Source: Synechococcus sp. WH 7805 (lineage in GTDB: Bacteria > Cyanobacteriota > Cyanobacteriia > PCC-6307 > Cyanobiaceae). From it: a stretch of 64,000 bases of DNA. Location: positions 1,608,333-1,672,332 of the forward strand of contig NZ_CH724168.1 in the NCBI RefSeq assembly GCF_000153285.1, written 5' to 3'. The notes under the pieces were generated by a model, which saw only the letters and a program-made list of their open reading frames with translations, was not told the DNA's origin and did not search any database. This document shows, piece by piece, positions 37,185 through 46,295 of the stretch (its first letter is position 1; the number at the start of each line of letters is the position of its first letter). Position numbers and translations under genes: made by a program.

Positions 37185-37419
37185 CGCTGCAGATCACCAA
37201 AAGGCGGACCCGATCAGGCCCCAGGCGTTCCACCGTGACCGCATGGCCATCCCGGCGCAATCCTGGCACCACCATCTCTTCAGGCTCTCCAGGATCGAGA
37301 TCCACCTGCAAGCACTGCCCTGAGGCAAGGGTTTCCAGGGCAAGCCGGCAACGGATGAAGTTGAGCGGACAGGGCGTACCGCATAGATCCAGCACCTGAT
37401 CAGGCTGGCGGGCTTCCAT
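37177..37419 (-). CDS. TusA/SirA-family sulfurtransferase
   Basis: 80 residues with the family active-site motif DLCGTPCPLNFIRCRLALE, including the conserved Cys-Pro-x-x pair. TusA relays sulfur in tRNA thiolation and cofactor synthesis in other bacteria; TusBCDE partners are not seen here, so the partner is unknown. It is packed between dnaJ (2 bases upstream) and rsgA (8-base overlap). Confidence 0.85.
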   Translation of the reverse strand: MEARQPDQVLDLCGTPCPLNFIRCRLALETLASGQCLQVDLDPGEPEEMVVPGLRRDGHAVTVERLGPDRVRLLVICSGE

Positions 37420-37421
37420 GG

Positions 37422-38552
37422 TCAGCGCTGACCAAAGAGACGCGCAAACAGTCCGCTCTTGTGATGGTGATGCTGTTCCCCCCTCGCGGAGTGATGACCC
37501 GCAAGCTCCTCAAGCAGCCCACGCTCCTCGTTATTGAGTCGGGTGGGTAGTTTCACCGTAACGGCGACCCGCTGATTTCCCCGAGCCACAGGGTTGCCCA
37601 ACTTGGGAATGCCCTTGTTCTCAAGGGTGATCACGGCATTGGGCTGGGTACCGGCGGGAATCTCCAGGCTGGTGGGGCCATCCACCGTCTCCACTTCGAT
37701 GGTGTCGCCGAGGATCGCCTGCAGATAACTCACCTTCACCTCCGACAGCACGGTGAGTCCGTCGCGACGGAGCGTGGGATGGTTCTTCACGGTGAGGAAC
37801 ACATAAAGATCCCCGGAGGGACCACCGCGGAGCCCAGCATTGCCCTCACCGGCAACGCGCAGTCGCGTTCCCGTATCGACTCCAGCAGGAATATTGATTC
37901 GCAGTTTTTTGCGTACCTGCACGACACCTTGTCCTCCACAGGCATTACAGGGATCGGCGATCACCTGTCCGCTGCCGTTGCAGGTTGGGCATTCAGCCAC
38001 CTGAGTGAAACTTCCAAAGGGGGTACGGGTGGCCCGGCGCACCTGGCCGACACCTCCGCAGGTGGAACAGGTGGTTGGGCCACTGCCGCTCTTGGCCCCA
38101 CTACCACCACAGGTGGTGCAGGTTTCGAGATGGGGAACACGAATCTCTCGTTCCTGGCCGAACACCGCCTGCTCGAAATCGATCGTGAGGTCGTAGCGGA
38201 GATCATCACCCTGCTGGGGGCCGCGGCGACGCTGCTGACGTCCTCCACCTGCCGCACCTCCGAAGCCGCTGAAGAAGGTTTCGAAAAGGTCTGCGAAACC
38301 ACCCATGTCGCCCATGTCGGGCATGCCGGCGGCACCACCGAGCCCCGCCTCTCCGAACTGGTCGTAACGACCCCGGGTTTGAGGATCGCTGAGCACCTCA
38401 TAGGCGCGGCCGATCTCCTTGAAACGGTCTTCGGCTCCGGGCTCCTTGTTGATATCCGGGTGGTATTGGCGAGCCAGACGGCGGTAGGCACGCTTGAGAG
38501 TGTCAGCATCGGCATCCCTGCTGACACCGAGAAGCTCGTAATAATCGGCCAT
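37422..38552 (-). CDS. dnaJ: Chaperone DnaJ (type I)
   Basis: 376 residues: J domain with the HPD motif in QYHPDINKE (about 31-33), Gly/Phe-rich linker (about 73-108), zinc domain with four CxxCxGxG repeats ([32 protein letters not shown]), and C-terminal client-binding domains. Ends in a His-rich tail ([10 protein letters not shown]). Delivers unfolded clients to DnaK and works with GrpE, whose gene is 50 bases upstream. Confidence 0.96.
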   Translation of the reverse strand: MADYYELLGVSRDADADTLKRAYRRLARQYHPDINKEPGAEDRFKEIGRAYEVLSDPQTRGRYDQFGEAGLGGAAGMPDMGDMGGFADLFETFFSGFGGAAGGGRQQRRRGPQQGDDLRYDLTIDFEQAVFGQEREIRVPHLETCTTCGGSGAKSGSGPTTCSTCGGVGQVRRATRTPFGSFTQVAECPTCNGSGQVIADPCNACGGQGVVQVRKKLRINIPAGVDTGTRLRVAGEGNAGLRGGPSGDLYVFLTVKNHPTLRRDGLTVLSEVKVSYLQAILGDTIEVETVDGPTSLEIPAGTQPNAVITLENKGIPKLGNPVARGNQRVAVTVKLPTRLNNEERGLLEELAGHHSARGEQHHHHKSGLFARLFGQR

Positions 38553-38602
38553 CAGCTGGTAATCCCGAAAGTCACAGTAAGGGGAGGCGTCTGATCATCG
38601 GA

Positions 38603-39316
38603 TCAACCGTTGCCATCGCCTGAACCGCCTTCGTCAGCGGCAGAATCATCCGATGTTGCTCCGGCCTCGGCAGGCGCATTCTGCGGGCCTGGGCCCATCG
38701 AAACCTTGACCATGGCGTGGCGCAGCACCTTTCCGTTGAGGTGGTAGCCGCGCTGCAACTCCTCAATCACCACATCCTCGGCATGGGCATCGCTGGGTTC
38801 TCGAAGAACCGCTTCGTGCAAGGTGGGATCGAACTCCTGGCCGACCACACGCATTGGAGCCACGCCAAGCTGCTTGAGCACATCGACCAGCTGTTTGTAG
38901 AGACCCTGGTAGCTGCGGTGCAGAGCCTGTGCCTCCTCTCCCTGAGGATCAAGCTGCTGGCGGGCACGCTCGAAGTTGTCGACAACGGGAAGAATCTCGC
39001 TCAGCGTGCTGCAGGTGAGCTGAATCTTGAGCTCGTCCTGATCTCTGCTCTGGCGCTTGCGGAAGTTGTCAAAGTCGGCGGCGATGCGCATGTACTGACC
39101 TCTCAGCACATCGTGCTCATCCCGCAGGCTGTTGTGCTCCCGCTCAAGTTGCTCCAGTCGGGCTTCATTGTCACCGCTTTGCGGTGCCTCAGCCACGGTG
39201 CCGGAATCAGGAGACGCAGCGGCCTCCACTGAATCGGTGGGATTGACAGCAGGCTGCTGACCGTCGGAGACAGCCTGGGCGGGTTCCTGCTCAGGGGTGG
39301 AGACGTCGCCACTCAT
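38603..39316 (-). CDS. grpE: Nucleotide exchange factor GrpE
   Basis: 237 residues. An acidic, Gln/Pro/Glu-rich disordered N-terminus (about 1-75) is followed by the long coiled coil ([19 protein letters not shown]) and the C-terminal domain with [12 protein letters not shown] and the AVLREPSD region. It accelerates ADP release from DnaK. ATG 39316 is used because the open frame before it lacks family similarity. No CIRCE (HrcA) inverted repeat was seen upstream. Confidence 0.95.
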   Translation of the reverse strand: MSGDVSTPEQEPAQAVSDGQQPAVNPTDSVEAAASPDSGTVAEAPQSGDNEARLEQLEREHNSLRDEHDVLRGQYMRIAADFDNFRKRQSRDQDELKIQLTCSTLSEILPVVDNFERARQQLDPQGEEAQALHRSYQGLYKQLVDVLKQLGVAPMRVVGQEFDPTLHEAVLREPSDAHAEDVVIEELQRGYHLNGKVLRHAMVKVSMGPGPQNAPAEAGATSDDSAADEGGSGDGNG

Positions 39317-39411
39317 GCTGACCGGTTGCGAATTCACGTCTAGACATGTTGATGGGTGAGGTACGCCTCCCACAAGCGGCGGAAGCCCGCACCTTTTCGA
39401 TTGGATGAACT

Positions 39412-41070
39412 GTGAGTGACGTTCGCCGACGTTTGGAACTGGAACTGCTGCTGAAGCGAGCGATCCCTGGGACTCTCAGCAGCGCTGACGAACCGGATCT
39501 TCTGAACGATCTCGCGGCGATGGGACTGGATCCCACTCGCCATGGCGAACTGACTGCGGCGCTTAGCAGCCTTCTCAAGCCAGCAAGGGCGGAACCCGGT
39601 CAGGCCCCAGACGACAACGACGAAAACACGGAGAGCATCGCCGACACGGCCACCTCCTATCTCGCGGAATTCACCGTGGACGGGGTACTGGAAGACGACC
39701 CCGATCAAGCCGCGCTGCAGTCTTCCTCCATCGTGGATCTGGAAGACGGACTGAACGATGCGGATCGTTCACCGGTGATCAATCTCGTGGACCGGATCCT
39801 GATGCAGGCGCTGCAGCTGGGAGCCAGCGATATTCACGTGGAGCCCCAGCAGGCTGGGCTGCAATTGCGCTTCCGCCAGGACGGCGTTCTGCAGAGCAGC
39901 ATCGAACCTCTGCCGAGCCGCTTGGTACCGGCGGTGACCTCCCGCTTCAAAATCATGGCGGACTTAGATATTGCTGAACGGCGCATGGCCCAGGACGGGC
40001 GAATCCGGCGCAGATTCCAGCACCGCACCGTGGACTTCAGGGTGAATTGCCTGCCCAGCCGATTTGGGGAAAAGATCGTGTTACGCCTGCTGGATAGCTC
40101 CGCCACTCAGCTAGGCCTCGACAAGCTGATCACGAGTGAGTCAACGCTTGACACCGTGCGATCCCTGGGTTCCAAACCCTTCGGAATGATCCTGGTGACC
40201 GGGCCCACCGGATCGGGGAAATCCACCACGCTCTATTCCCTGCTGGCGGAACGCAACGACCCCGGGATCAATATCTCCACAGTGGAGGATCCGATCGAAT
40301 ACACCCTCCCAGGCATAACCCAATGCCAAGTGAACCGGGAGAAAGGTTTCGATTTCAGCCAGGCGCTGCGGGCCTTCATGCGCCAGGACCCGGATGTGCT
40401 GCTCGTGGGGGAGACCCGTGACTTGGAAACAGCCAAGACGGCCATCGAAGCAGCACTGACAGGTCACCTCGTGCTCACCACGTTGCATTGCAACGACGCT
40501 CCCAGTGCCATCGCCCGACTGGATGAGATGGGCGTTGAACCCTTCATGGTGAGCGCGTCACTGATCGGCATCGTGTCCCAGCGATTGCTGCGGCGTGTCT
40601 GCCCGGACTGCCGCATTCCTTACCACCCGAAAGCTGAGGAACTTGGTCGGTTCGGTTTGATGACCAGCAATGAGGAGGGCGTGACGTTCTTCAAACCCAA
40701 CCACCGAGAAGGGCATCCGGACGCATGTCCCACCTGTCAGGGGAGCGGCTACAAGGGCCGGGTGGGGGTTTATGAGGTGCTGCGCATGAATGAAGTGATG
40801 GCTGCTGCGGTGGCCAAGGGAGCCACCACCGACATGGTGCGCCAGCTGGCCCTGGAATCAGGGATGAAAACACTGTTGGGCTACAGCCTTGATCTGGTTC
40901 GCGAAGGGCGCACCACCCTGGAGGAAGTCGGCCGCATGGTGCTCACTGATGCAGGCCTCGAATCCGAACGCCGGGCCCGAGCCCTGAGCACGCTCAGCTG
41001 CAGCGGATGTGGTGGCGGACTTCAGGAAGGTTGGCTGGAATGTCCGTACTGCCTTACCCCACGCCAATGA
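39412..41070 (+). CDS. pilB: Type IV pilus assembly ATPase PilB (GspE family)
   Basis: 552 residues. Hexameric extension ATPase: N2-type segment [18 protein letters not shown], Walker [11 protein letters not shown] (about 264), Asp box STVEDPIEY, Walker [11 protein letters not shown], His box [14 protein letters not shown], and the paired CxxC zinc element (CPDC about 397, CPTC about 439). Unusually, a second zinc-ribbon-like motif (CSGCGG...CPYC) sits at the extreme C-terminus. GTG start. First gene of pilB-pilT-pilC. Confidence 0.94.
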   Translation: MSDVRRRLELELLLKRAIPGTLSSADEPDLLNDLAAMGLDPTRHGELTAALSSLLKPARAEPGQAPDDNDENTESIADTATSYLAEFTVDGVLEDDPDQAALQSSSIVDLEDGLNDADRSPVINLVDRILMQALQLGASDIHVEPQQAGLQLRFRQDGVLQSSIEPLPSRLVPAVTSRFKIMADLDIAERRMAQDGRIRRRFQHRTVDFRVNCLPSRFGEKIVLRLLDSSATQLGLDKLITSESTLDTVRSLGSKPFGMILVTGPTGSGKSTTLYSLLAERNDPGINISTVEDPIEYTLPGITQCQVNREKGFDFSQALRAFMRQDPDVLLVGETRDLETAKTAIEAALTGHLVLTTLHCNDAPSAIARLDEMGVEPFMVSASLIGIVSQRLLRRVCPDCRIPYHPKAEELGRFGLMTSNEEGVTFFKPNHREGHPDACPTCQGSGYKGRVGVYEVLRMNEVMAAAVAKGATTDMVRQLALESGMKTLLGYSLDLVREGRTTLEEVGRMVLTDAGLESERRARALSTLSCSGCGGGLQEGWLECPYCLTPRQ

Positions 41071-41080
41071 GGGCCACATC

Positions 41081-42154
41081 ATGGAACTGATGATCGAGGA
41101 CCTGATGCAGGAGCTGGTGGAGGCAGGCGGCAGCGACCTTCACATCGCCAGCGGTCAACCCCCCTACGGCCGCTTCAGCGGCCAGTTGCGGCCCATGCGC
41201 GACGAGCCCCTGATGGAGGAAAGCTGCAACCGGCTGATCTTCTCCATGCTTAACAACAGCCAGCGCAAAACACTCGAACAGACCTGGGAGCTCGACTGTG
41301 CCTACGGACTCAAAGGCGTGGCCCGCTTCCGGGTGAATGTATACCGCCAGAAAGGCAGCTATGCCGCCTGTCTGCGCGCTCTCGGTAGCAAAATCCCCAG
41401 CATCGAACTGCTGAATCTTCCTCCCGTGGTGGTGGAAACGAGCAAACGCCCCCGGGGATTAGTGCTCGTGACCGGCCCGACTTGGTCAGGCAAAACCACC
41501 ACCCTGGCGGCCCTGCTGGATCACATCAACCACAGCCGGGCGGAACACATCCTCACGATCGAGGATCCGATCGAATTCGTGTACAAGAGCGATCAGAGCC
41601 TGGTGCATCAACGCCAGCTCAACGAAGACACCCGCAGTTTCGCCAATGCACTGCGAGCAGCCCTGAGGGAAGACCCCGACGTCATCCTGGTGGGAGAAAT
41701 GCGCGATCTGGAAACCATCCAGCTGGCGATCAGCGCTGCTGAAACCGGACACCTGGTGTTCGGCACGTTGCACACCAGCTCAGCGGCCCAGACCGTGGAC
41801 CGCATGGTGGATGTGTTCCCTCCCGCTCAGCAGACCCAAATCCGCGTGCAGCTCTCGGGGAGCCTGGTAGCCGTGTTCTCTCAAACCCTATGCCGCCGCC
41901 GCAACCCTGCACCTGGACAATTCGGCCGGGTGATGGCGCAGGAAATCATGATCAACACGCCGGCCATCGCCAATCTCATCCGCGAAGGAAAAACCGCCCA
42001 GCTGTATTCACAGATTCAAACCGGTGGCGAACTGGGCATGCAGACCCTGGAGAAGGCGCTAGCAGATCTGATCAATCGAGGAGACATCACCCTTCAGGAG
42101 GCGCGGGCAAAGGCGAGCAAACCCTCCGAACTGGATCGGCTCGCGGCTGGTTGA
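41081..42154 (+). CDS. pilT: Type IV pilus retraction ATPase PilT
   Basis: 357 residues. PilT motifs: GGSDLHIASGQPPYGR, Asp box LTIEDPIEFV, Walker B DVILVGEMRDLETI, His box HLVFGTLHTSSAAQTVDRM, and AQEIMINTPAIANLIREGK, the retraction-specific AIRNLIRE-type segment. The Walker A loop reads GPTWSGKTTT, with Trp135 where family members usually have Gly. ATG 41081 lies 10 bases after pilB; pilC follows 16 bases on. Confidence 0.94.
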   Translation: MELMIEDLMQELVEAGGSDLHIASGQPPYGRFSGQLRPMRDEPLMEESCNRLIFSMLNNSQRKTLEQTWELDCAYGLKGVARFRVNVYRQKGSYAACLRALGSKIPSIELLNLPPVVVETSKRPRGLVLVTGPTWSGKTTTLAALLDHINHSRAEHILTIEDPIEFVYKSDQSLVHQRQLNEDTRSFANALRAALREDPDVILVGEMRDLETIQLAISAAETGHLVFGTLHTSSAAQTVDRMVDVFPPAQQTQIRVQLSGSLVAVFSQTLCRRRNPAPGQFGRVMAQEIMINTPAIANLIREGKTAQLYSQIQTGGELGMQTLEKALADLINRGDITLQEARAKASKPSELDRLAAG

Positions 42155-42170
42155 GGCGCTGCCGTTCGCT

Positions 42171-43424
42171 ATGGCCAAATTCACCGCCAACTACACCTCC
42201 GCCACCGGTCAGACGCGCTCGGTAATCATTCGGGCAAAGGATGTTCAGACGGCACGCAAACAACTCCGCCGCCGTGGCATTAAGGCAACAGAACTGAGGG
42301 CTGCCGAAACTTCAGCAAAACGCCCGCAAGAGGCCAAGGCCAGCGGTGGGATCCTGTCCGTGGATCTTGGGGAGATGTTCCAAAAGCCTCCAGGAGTGAA
42401 AGACAAAGCGGTCTGGGCCAGCAAACTGGCTGCGCTGGTGGATGCCGGTGTGCCGATCGTGCGCAGCCTCGATCTGATGGCCACCCAGCAGAAGCTGCCG
42501 ATGTTCAAGAAGGCGCTCACCGCCGTGGGACTGGAAGTGAACCAGGGCACAGCCATGGGAGCTGCCATGCGCCAGTGGCCGAAGGTGTTTGATCAACTCA
42601 CCGTCGCCATGGTGGAAGCCGGTGAGGCTGGCGGCGTGCTGGATGAGTCGCTGAAGCGTCTGGCCAAGCTGCTGGAAGACAACGCCCGATTGCAGAACCA
42701 GATCAAGGGAGCGCTTGGCTACCCGGTGGCCGTTCTGGTGATTGCGATTCTGGTGTTCCTGGGAATGACCATCTTCCTGATTCCCACCTTTGCGGGAATC
42801 TTCGAAGACCTGGGGGCTGAACTACCGCTGTTCACACAGCTGATGGTGGACCTGAGCAAACTGCTGCGCTCCTCAGCCGCAATTCTTTTCGCCGGTGCAC
42901 TTCTGGTGGGCATCTGGCTGTTCAGCCGTTACTACAGCACCCACAAGGGCCGCCGAGTGGTTGATCGACTGATGCTGAAAGTTCCACTATTTGGCGACTT
43001 GATCATGAAAACCGCCACCGCCCAATTCTGCCGAATCTTCAGTTCGCTTACCCGCGCTGGCGTACCGATTCTGATGTCGCTGGAGATCTCCAGCGAAACA
43101 GCAGGCAATTCGATCATCTCCGACGCCATCCTTGAATCGCGCGCACTTGTTCAGGAGGGAGTACTGCTGAGCACAGCGCTCACTCGCCAGAAAGTGTTGC
43201 CGGATATGGCCCTGAGCATGCTCTCAATCGGCGAGGAAACCGGTGAGATGGATCAGATGCTGAGCAAAGTAGCCGACTTCTACGAAGACGAGGTTTCGGC
43301 ATCCGTGAAGGCGCTCACCTCAATGCTTGAACCCGCGATGATCGTGGTGGTGGGCGGAATAGTGGGCTCAATTTTGCTGGCGATGTACCTGCCGATGTTC
43401 ACCGTGTTTGATCAGATTCAATAA
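42171..43424 (+). CDS. pilC: Type IV pilus inner-membrane platform protein PilC
   Basis: 417 residues. Two copies of the T2SSF domain (about 85-205 and 285-410), each with LAALVDAGVPIVRSL- and LTRAGVPILMSLEI-type motifs, and three long hydrophobic helices (about 180-200, 230-255 and 385-410). N-terminal cytoplasmic segment typical of PilC (FTANYTSATGQTRS). Anchors the pilus motor; completes the pilB-pilT-pilC operon. Confidence 0.95.
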   Translation: MAKFTANYTSATGQTRSVIIRAKDVQTARKQLRRRGIKATELRAAETSAKRPQEAKASGGILSVDLGEMFQKPPGVKDKAVWASKLAALVDAGVPIVRSLDLMATQQKLPMFKKALTAVGLEVNQGTAMGAAMRQWPKVFDQLTVAMVEAGEAGGVLDESLKRLAKLLEDNARLQNQIKGALGYPVAVLVIAILVFLGMTIFLIPTFAGIFEDLGAELPLFTQLMVDLSKLLRSSAAILFAGALLVGIWLFSRYYSTHKGRRVVDRLMLKVPLFGDLIMKTATAQFCRIFSSLTRAGVPILMSLEISSETAGNSIISDAILESRALVQEGVLLSTALTRQKVLPDMALSMLSIGEETGEMDQMLSKVADFYEDEVSASVKALTSMLEPAMIVVVGGIVGSILLAMYLPMFTVFDQIQ

Positions 43425-43443
43425 ACAGAAGTAAGAAAGCACT

Positions 43444-43468
43444 TGATTGCTTCAGTGATTAGCAATCA
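43444..43468. terminator. Inverted repeat between convergent pilC and FAD oxidoreductase
   Basis: TGATTGC / GCAATCA with an 11-base loop, spanning the end of the oxidoreductase gene in the 34-base convergent gap. It could end transcription from pilC, but the long loop and absence of a T run make this weak. Confidence 0.3.
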
Positions 43469-44721
43469 GCTTGATTAACACCTGCAATCGCCATCCCAGC
43501 CAGCCAGCCGCCGCTCCAGCAGGCCTGGAAATTGAAGCCACCGGTCACGCCATCCACATCCAACAATTCACCGGCCAGATACAAACCAGGGCAGCGGCGG
43601 CTTTCCATTGTGGCCAGGTTCACCTCACCGAGATCCACGCCGCCAGCCGTTACAAACTCCTCTCCAAAAGGGCCACGTCCCTGGATGGCCAGCCGCTGAG
43701 CGCAGAGAATCTCCACCAGCTGTCGCTCGGCCTTCATCGGCAGATCCGCCCAGCGCCGGTCAGCCTCCACTCCAGCCAGAGCCAGAAAGGCCTGCCACAA
43801 CCGACGCGGCAGGTGATCCAAAGGCTTGGCGGCTGACACGGTTCGCCGGGCCTGCTCTTGGCGCCACTGCTGCAACCGCTGGACTACTCCGGAGCGGCCC
43901 AGCCCAGCACTCCAATCCACCTTCAGATCCCCCTTGTAATGGCTCTGATGCAGTGCTCGGGCTGCAAACGCCGAAAGCCGCAGAGTGGCAGGACCGCTCA
44001 AACCCCGGTGGGTGATCAGCACCCGACCGGTCTGGCGAAAACGCTGATCACCCAGCTTCAGATCCAAGCCCACATCATCAAGGGCGATGCCGCTGCAAGC
44101 TGTGAGCTCCCGGGCCTGCAGCGAGAGGCTGAACAGCGACGGCACCGGTGGCACCACCTGATGGCCAAGCCCAGTAGCCAGTTTGCGACCACTGGGGTGA
44201 CCACCGGTGGCCAGCATCACGCTGCGGGCCCGCAAGGGCTGCTCCAGGCCGCGGCCCTCAATCAAAAAGCCACCCTGAGGATGGGGTGTGATCTGCTGCA
44301 CCATGGCCCGCAGCCGCCATTGCACGCCGGCTGCTGCTGCTGCCTGCTGCAGGCAGCGGATCACCGCCTCGGATCGGTTCTCCTGGGGGAACAGGCGTCC
44401 GTCGGGCTCCTCCACCAGCGTGAGACCACGTTCTTCAAACCAGGCGATGGCATCACCGCAGGCGAAGCGACTGAACGGACCGCGCAAGGGCCTGCTGCCG
44501 CGCGGATAGTGGCTGGCCAACTCGCGTGGATCCCAGCAAGCATGGGTCACGTTGCAGCGGCCGCCGCCACTGATGCGCACCTTCTGCAGAGGCTCCGGAG
44601 TGCCTTCCAGCACCAACACCTGAGCCAGGCCCTGCTCAGCGGCGGTGATCGCTGCCATGGTTCCGGCAGGACCACCACCAACAACGATCAGATCAAGAAG
44701 GCTGGAAGCGCAGGGCAACAC
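43459..44721 (-). CDS. NAD(P)/FAD-dependent oxidoreductase (HI0933/BaiN-like)
   Basis: 420 residues. The FAD dinucleotide fold is DLIVVGGGPAGTMAAI at the N-terminus, followed by the family motif KVRISGGGRCNVTH, then VMLATGGHPSG, GLSGPATLRLSAF, and the C-terminal VTAGGVDLGEV and GLYLAGELLDVDGVTGGFNFQ. Physiological substrate unknown. The frame is open to 44772, but the GTG at 44721 places the FAD motif close to the start as in relatives. It overlaps the end of msrB by 29 bases. Confidence 0.87.
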   Translation of the reverse strand: MLPCASSLLDLIVVGGGPAGTMAAITAAEQGLAQVLVLEGTPEPLQKVRISGGGRCNVTHACWDPRELASHYPRGSRPLRGPFSRFACGDAIAWFEERGLTLVEEPDGRLFPQENRSEAVIRCLQQAAAAAGVQWRLRAMVQQITPHPQGGFLIEGRGLEQPLRARSVMLATGGHPSGRKLATGLGHQVVPPVPSLFSLSLQARELTACSGIALDDVGLDLKLGDQRFRQTGRVLITHRGLSGPATLRLSAFAARALHQSHYKGDLKVDWSAGLGRSGVVQRLQQWRQEQARRTVSAAKPLDHLPRRLWQAFLALAGVEADRRWADLPMKAERQLVEILCAQRLAIQGRGPFGEEFVTAGGVDLGEVNLATMESRRCPGLYLAGELLDVDGVTGGFNFQACWSGGWLAGMAIAGVNQADC

Positions 44722-45211
44722 CGTTGTTGCAATAGCGCTTGCCGGTCGGCCGGGGGCCGTCATTGAACACATGGCCCTGGTGTCCGCCGCAGCGGCTGCA
44801 GTGGTATTCCGTACGCGGAACGATCAGTTTGAAATCTACTTTCGTGGCGATCGCACCCGGCAAAGGCTCAAAGAAACTGGGCCAGCCGGTGCCACTGTCA
44901 AACTTGGCCTTTGAGGAGAACAAAGGCAGATCGCACCCGGCGCAGTGATACGTGCCGGTTCGTTTCTCGTTGTTCAACGCACTCGTGAACGGACGTTCAG
45001 TGCCCTCCTTGCGCAGCACTGAATAGGCCTCTGGTGTGAGGCGCTTCTTCCATTCCGCATCCGTCAGATCCCAGGCCGAATCAGACGCCTTGGAGGCCGC
45101 CAACACCCGGTCTGGAGCTCTGAACACCCCAAACAAACCCGCTGCCGTCGCCACCATCAGGGACCGTCTGCTCAGCAACCAATGCTCAACGGTGGGAGTC
45201 ATCGCTGTCAT
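44693..45211 (-). CDS. msrB: Peptide-methionine (R)-S-oxide reductase
   Basis: 172 residues. The MsrB core has zinc-binding CAGC and CSRCGG pairs, STGWPSFF-like SGTGWPSFFEP, GHVFNDGP and the catalytic Cys in RYCNNG. The N-terminus from ATG 45211 has a twin-arginine-like stretch (SRRSLMVATAAGLFG), suggesting export or lumenal location and repair of oxidised methionines there. More than 100 open codons upstream of 45211 are antisense to dusA and are rejected. Confidence 0.92.
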   Translation of the reverse strand: MTAMTPTVEHWLLSRRSLMVATAAGLFGVFRAPDRVLAASKASDSAWDLTDAEWKKRLTPEAYSVLRKEGTERPFTSALNNEKRTGTYHCAGCDLPLFSSKAKFDSGTGWPSFFEPLPGAIATKVDFKLIVPRTEYHCSRCGGHQGHVFNDGPRPTGKRYCNNGVALRFQPS

Positions 45212-45272
45212 CTCCGGTTGATATGGGTCTGTTCTAAGCAAACTGAACCCCAAGGCCAGGCACCATGGGGGG

Positions 45273-46277
45273 ATGGATTCCCTCACTGATGCCGATCGGG
45301 AACCCCCCTGGCGTTTCAGCGTCGCCCCGATGCTGGACTGCACCGACCGGCATTTCCGCCAGTTGATGCGGTTGATCAGCCGCCATTCACTGCTGTACAG
45401 CGAAATGGTGGTGGCCCAGGCGCTGCACCACAGCAACCGCAGGGAACGACTGCTGGGTTTCGATCCAGAAGAACACCCGATCGTGCTGCAGGTGGGAGGT
45501 GACGAACCCCGGCTGCTTGCCGAAGCCACCCGAATGGCTGCGGACTGGGGCTACGACGAGATCAACCTGAATGTGGGCTGCCCCAGCCCGAGGGTGCAAG
45601 CCGGCAATTTCGGCGCTTGTCTGATGGCGGAACCAGAACGTGTAGCGCAGTGCGTGGAAGCCATGGTGTCGGCGAGCGATCGGCCCATCACGGTGAAGCA
45701 CCGCGTGGGGATCGATGATCTCGACAGCGATGATCTGCTCACTGCTTTCGTGGACCGGGTGGCTGATGCCGGTGCCTCTCGCTTCAGTGTGCATGCGCGC
45801 AAAGCGTGGCTAGAGGGTCTTGACCCCAAACAGAACCGCACGATCCCCCCCCTGCAACACGACCGGGTGATTGCCCTGAAAAAGCGCAGACCGCAGCTCA
45901 CGATCGAACTGAACGGAGGCCTCGACACCCCGGAACAGTGCCTTGATGCCTTGCAGCACTGTGACGGTGCCATGGTGGGCCGTGCGGCCTATGCCCACCC
46001 CCTGCGCTGGGCTTCAGTGGATGAGCTCATCTATGGAGATGTTTGTCGCACCGTACGGGCATCCGACGTACTGATCGGCCTAATCCCCCATGCCGAACGA
46101 CACCTCCAGCGCGGAGGCCGTCTCTGGGACATCGGCCGTCATCTCGTGCAACTGGTGGAAGGGGTTCCTGGAGCCCGTCATTGGCGCCGTGACTTGGGCC
46201 AGAACGCTCAGCGTGCCGGCGCCGATCTCACAGTGCTGGAGTCATCAGCCCGGCAGCTGATCGATGCCGGGCTGTAA
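45273..46277 (+). CDS. dusA: tRNA-dihydrouridine synthase A
   Basis: 334 residues, FMN-dependent TIM-barrel reductase of tRNA uridines. N-terminal SVAPMLDCTDRHFR, LQVGGDEPRLLAEA, the family motif INLNVGCPSPRVQAGNFGAC with the catalytic cysteine, VKHRVGIDD, and SVHARKAWLEGL are DusA-type. The ATG at 45273 is used. Divergent from msrB, 61 bases apart. Confidence 0.94.
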   Translation: MDSLTDADREPPWRFSVAPMLDCTDRHFRQLMRLISRHSLLYSEMVVAQALHHSNRRERLLGFDPEEHPIVLQVGGDEPRLLAEATRMAADWGYDEINLNVGCPSPRVQAGNFGACLMAEPERVAQCVEAMVSASDRPITVKHRVGIDDLDSDDLLTAFVDRVADAGASRFSVHARKAWLEGLDPKQNRTIPPLQHDRVIALKKRRPQLTIELNGGLDTPEQCLDALQHCDGAMVGRAAYAHPLRWASVDELIYGDVCRTVRASDVLIGLIPHAERHLQRGGRLWDIGRHLVQLVEGVPGARHWRRDLGQNAQRAGADLTVLESSARQLIDAGL

Positions 46278-46295
46278 CGAGACAATGCGGAAGAG

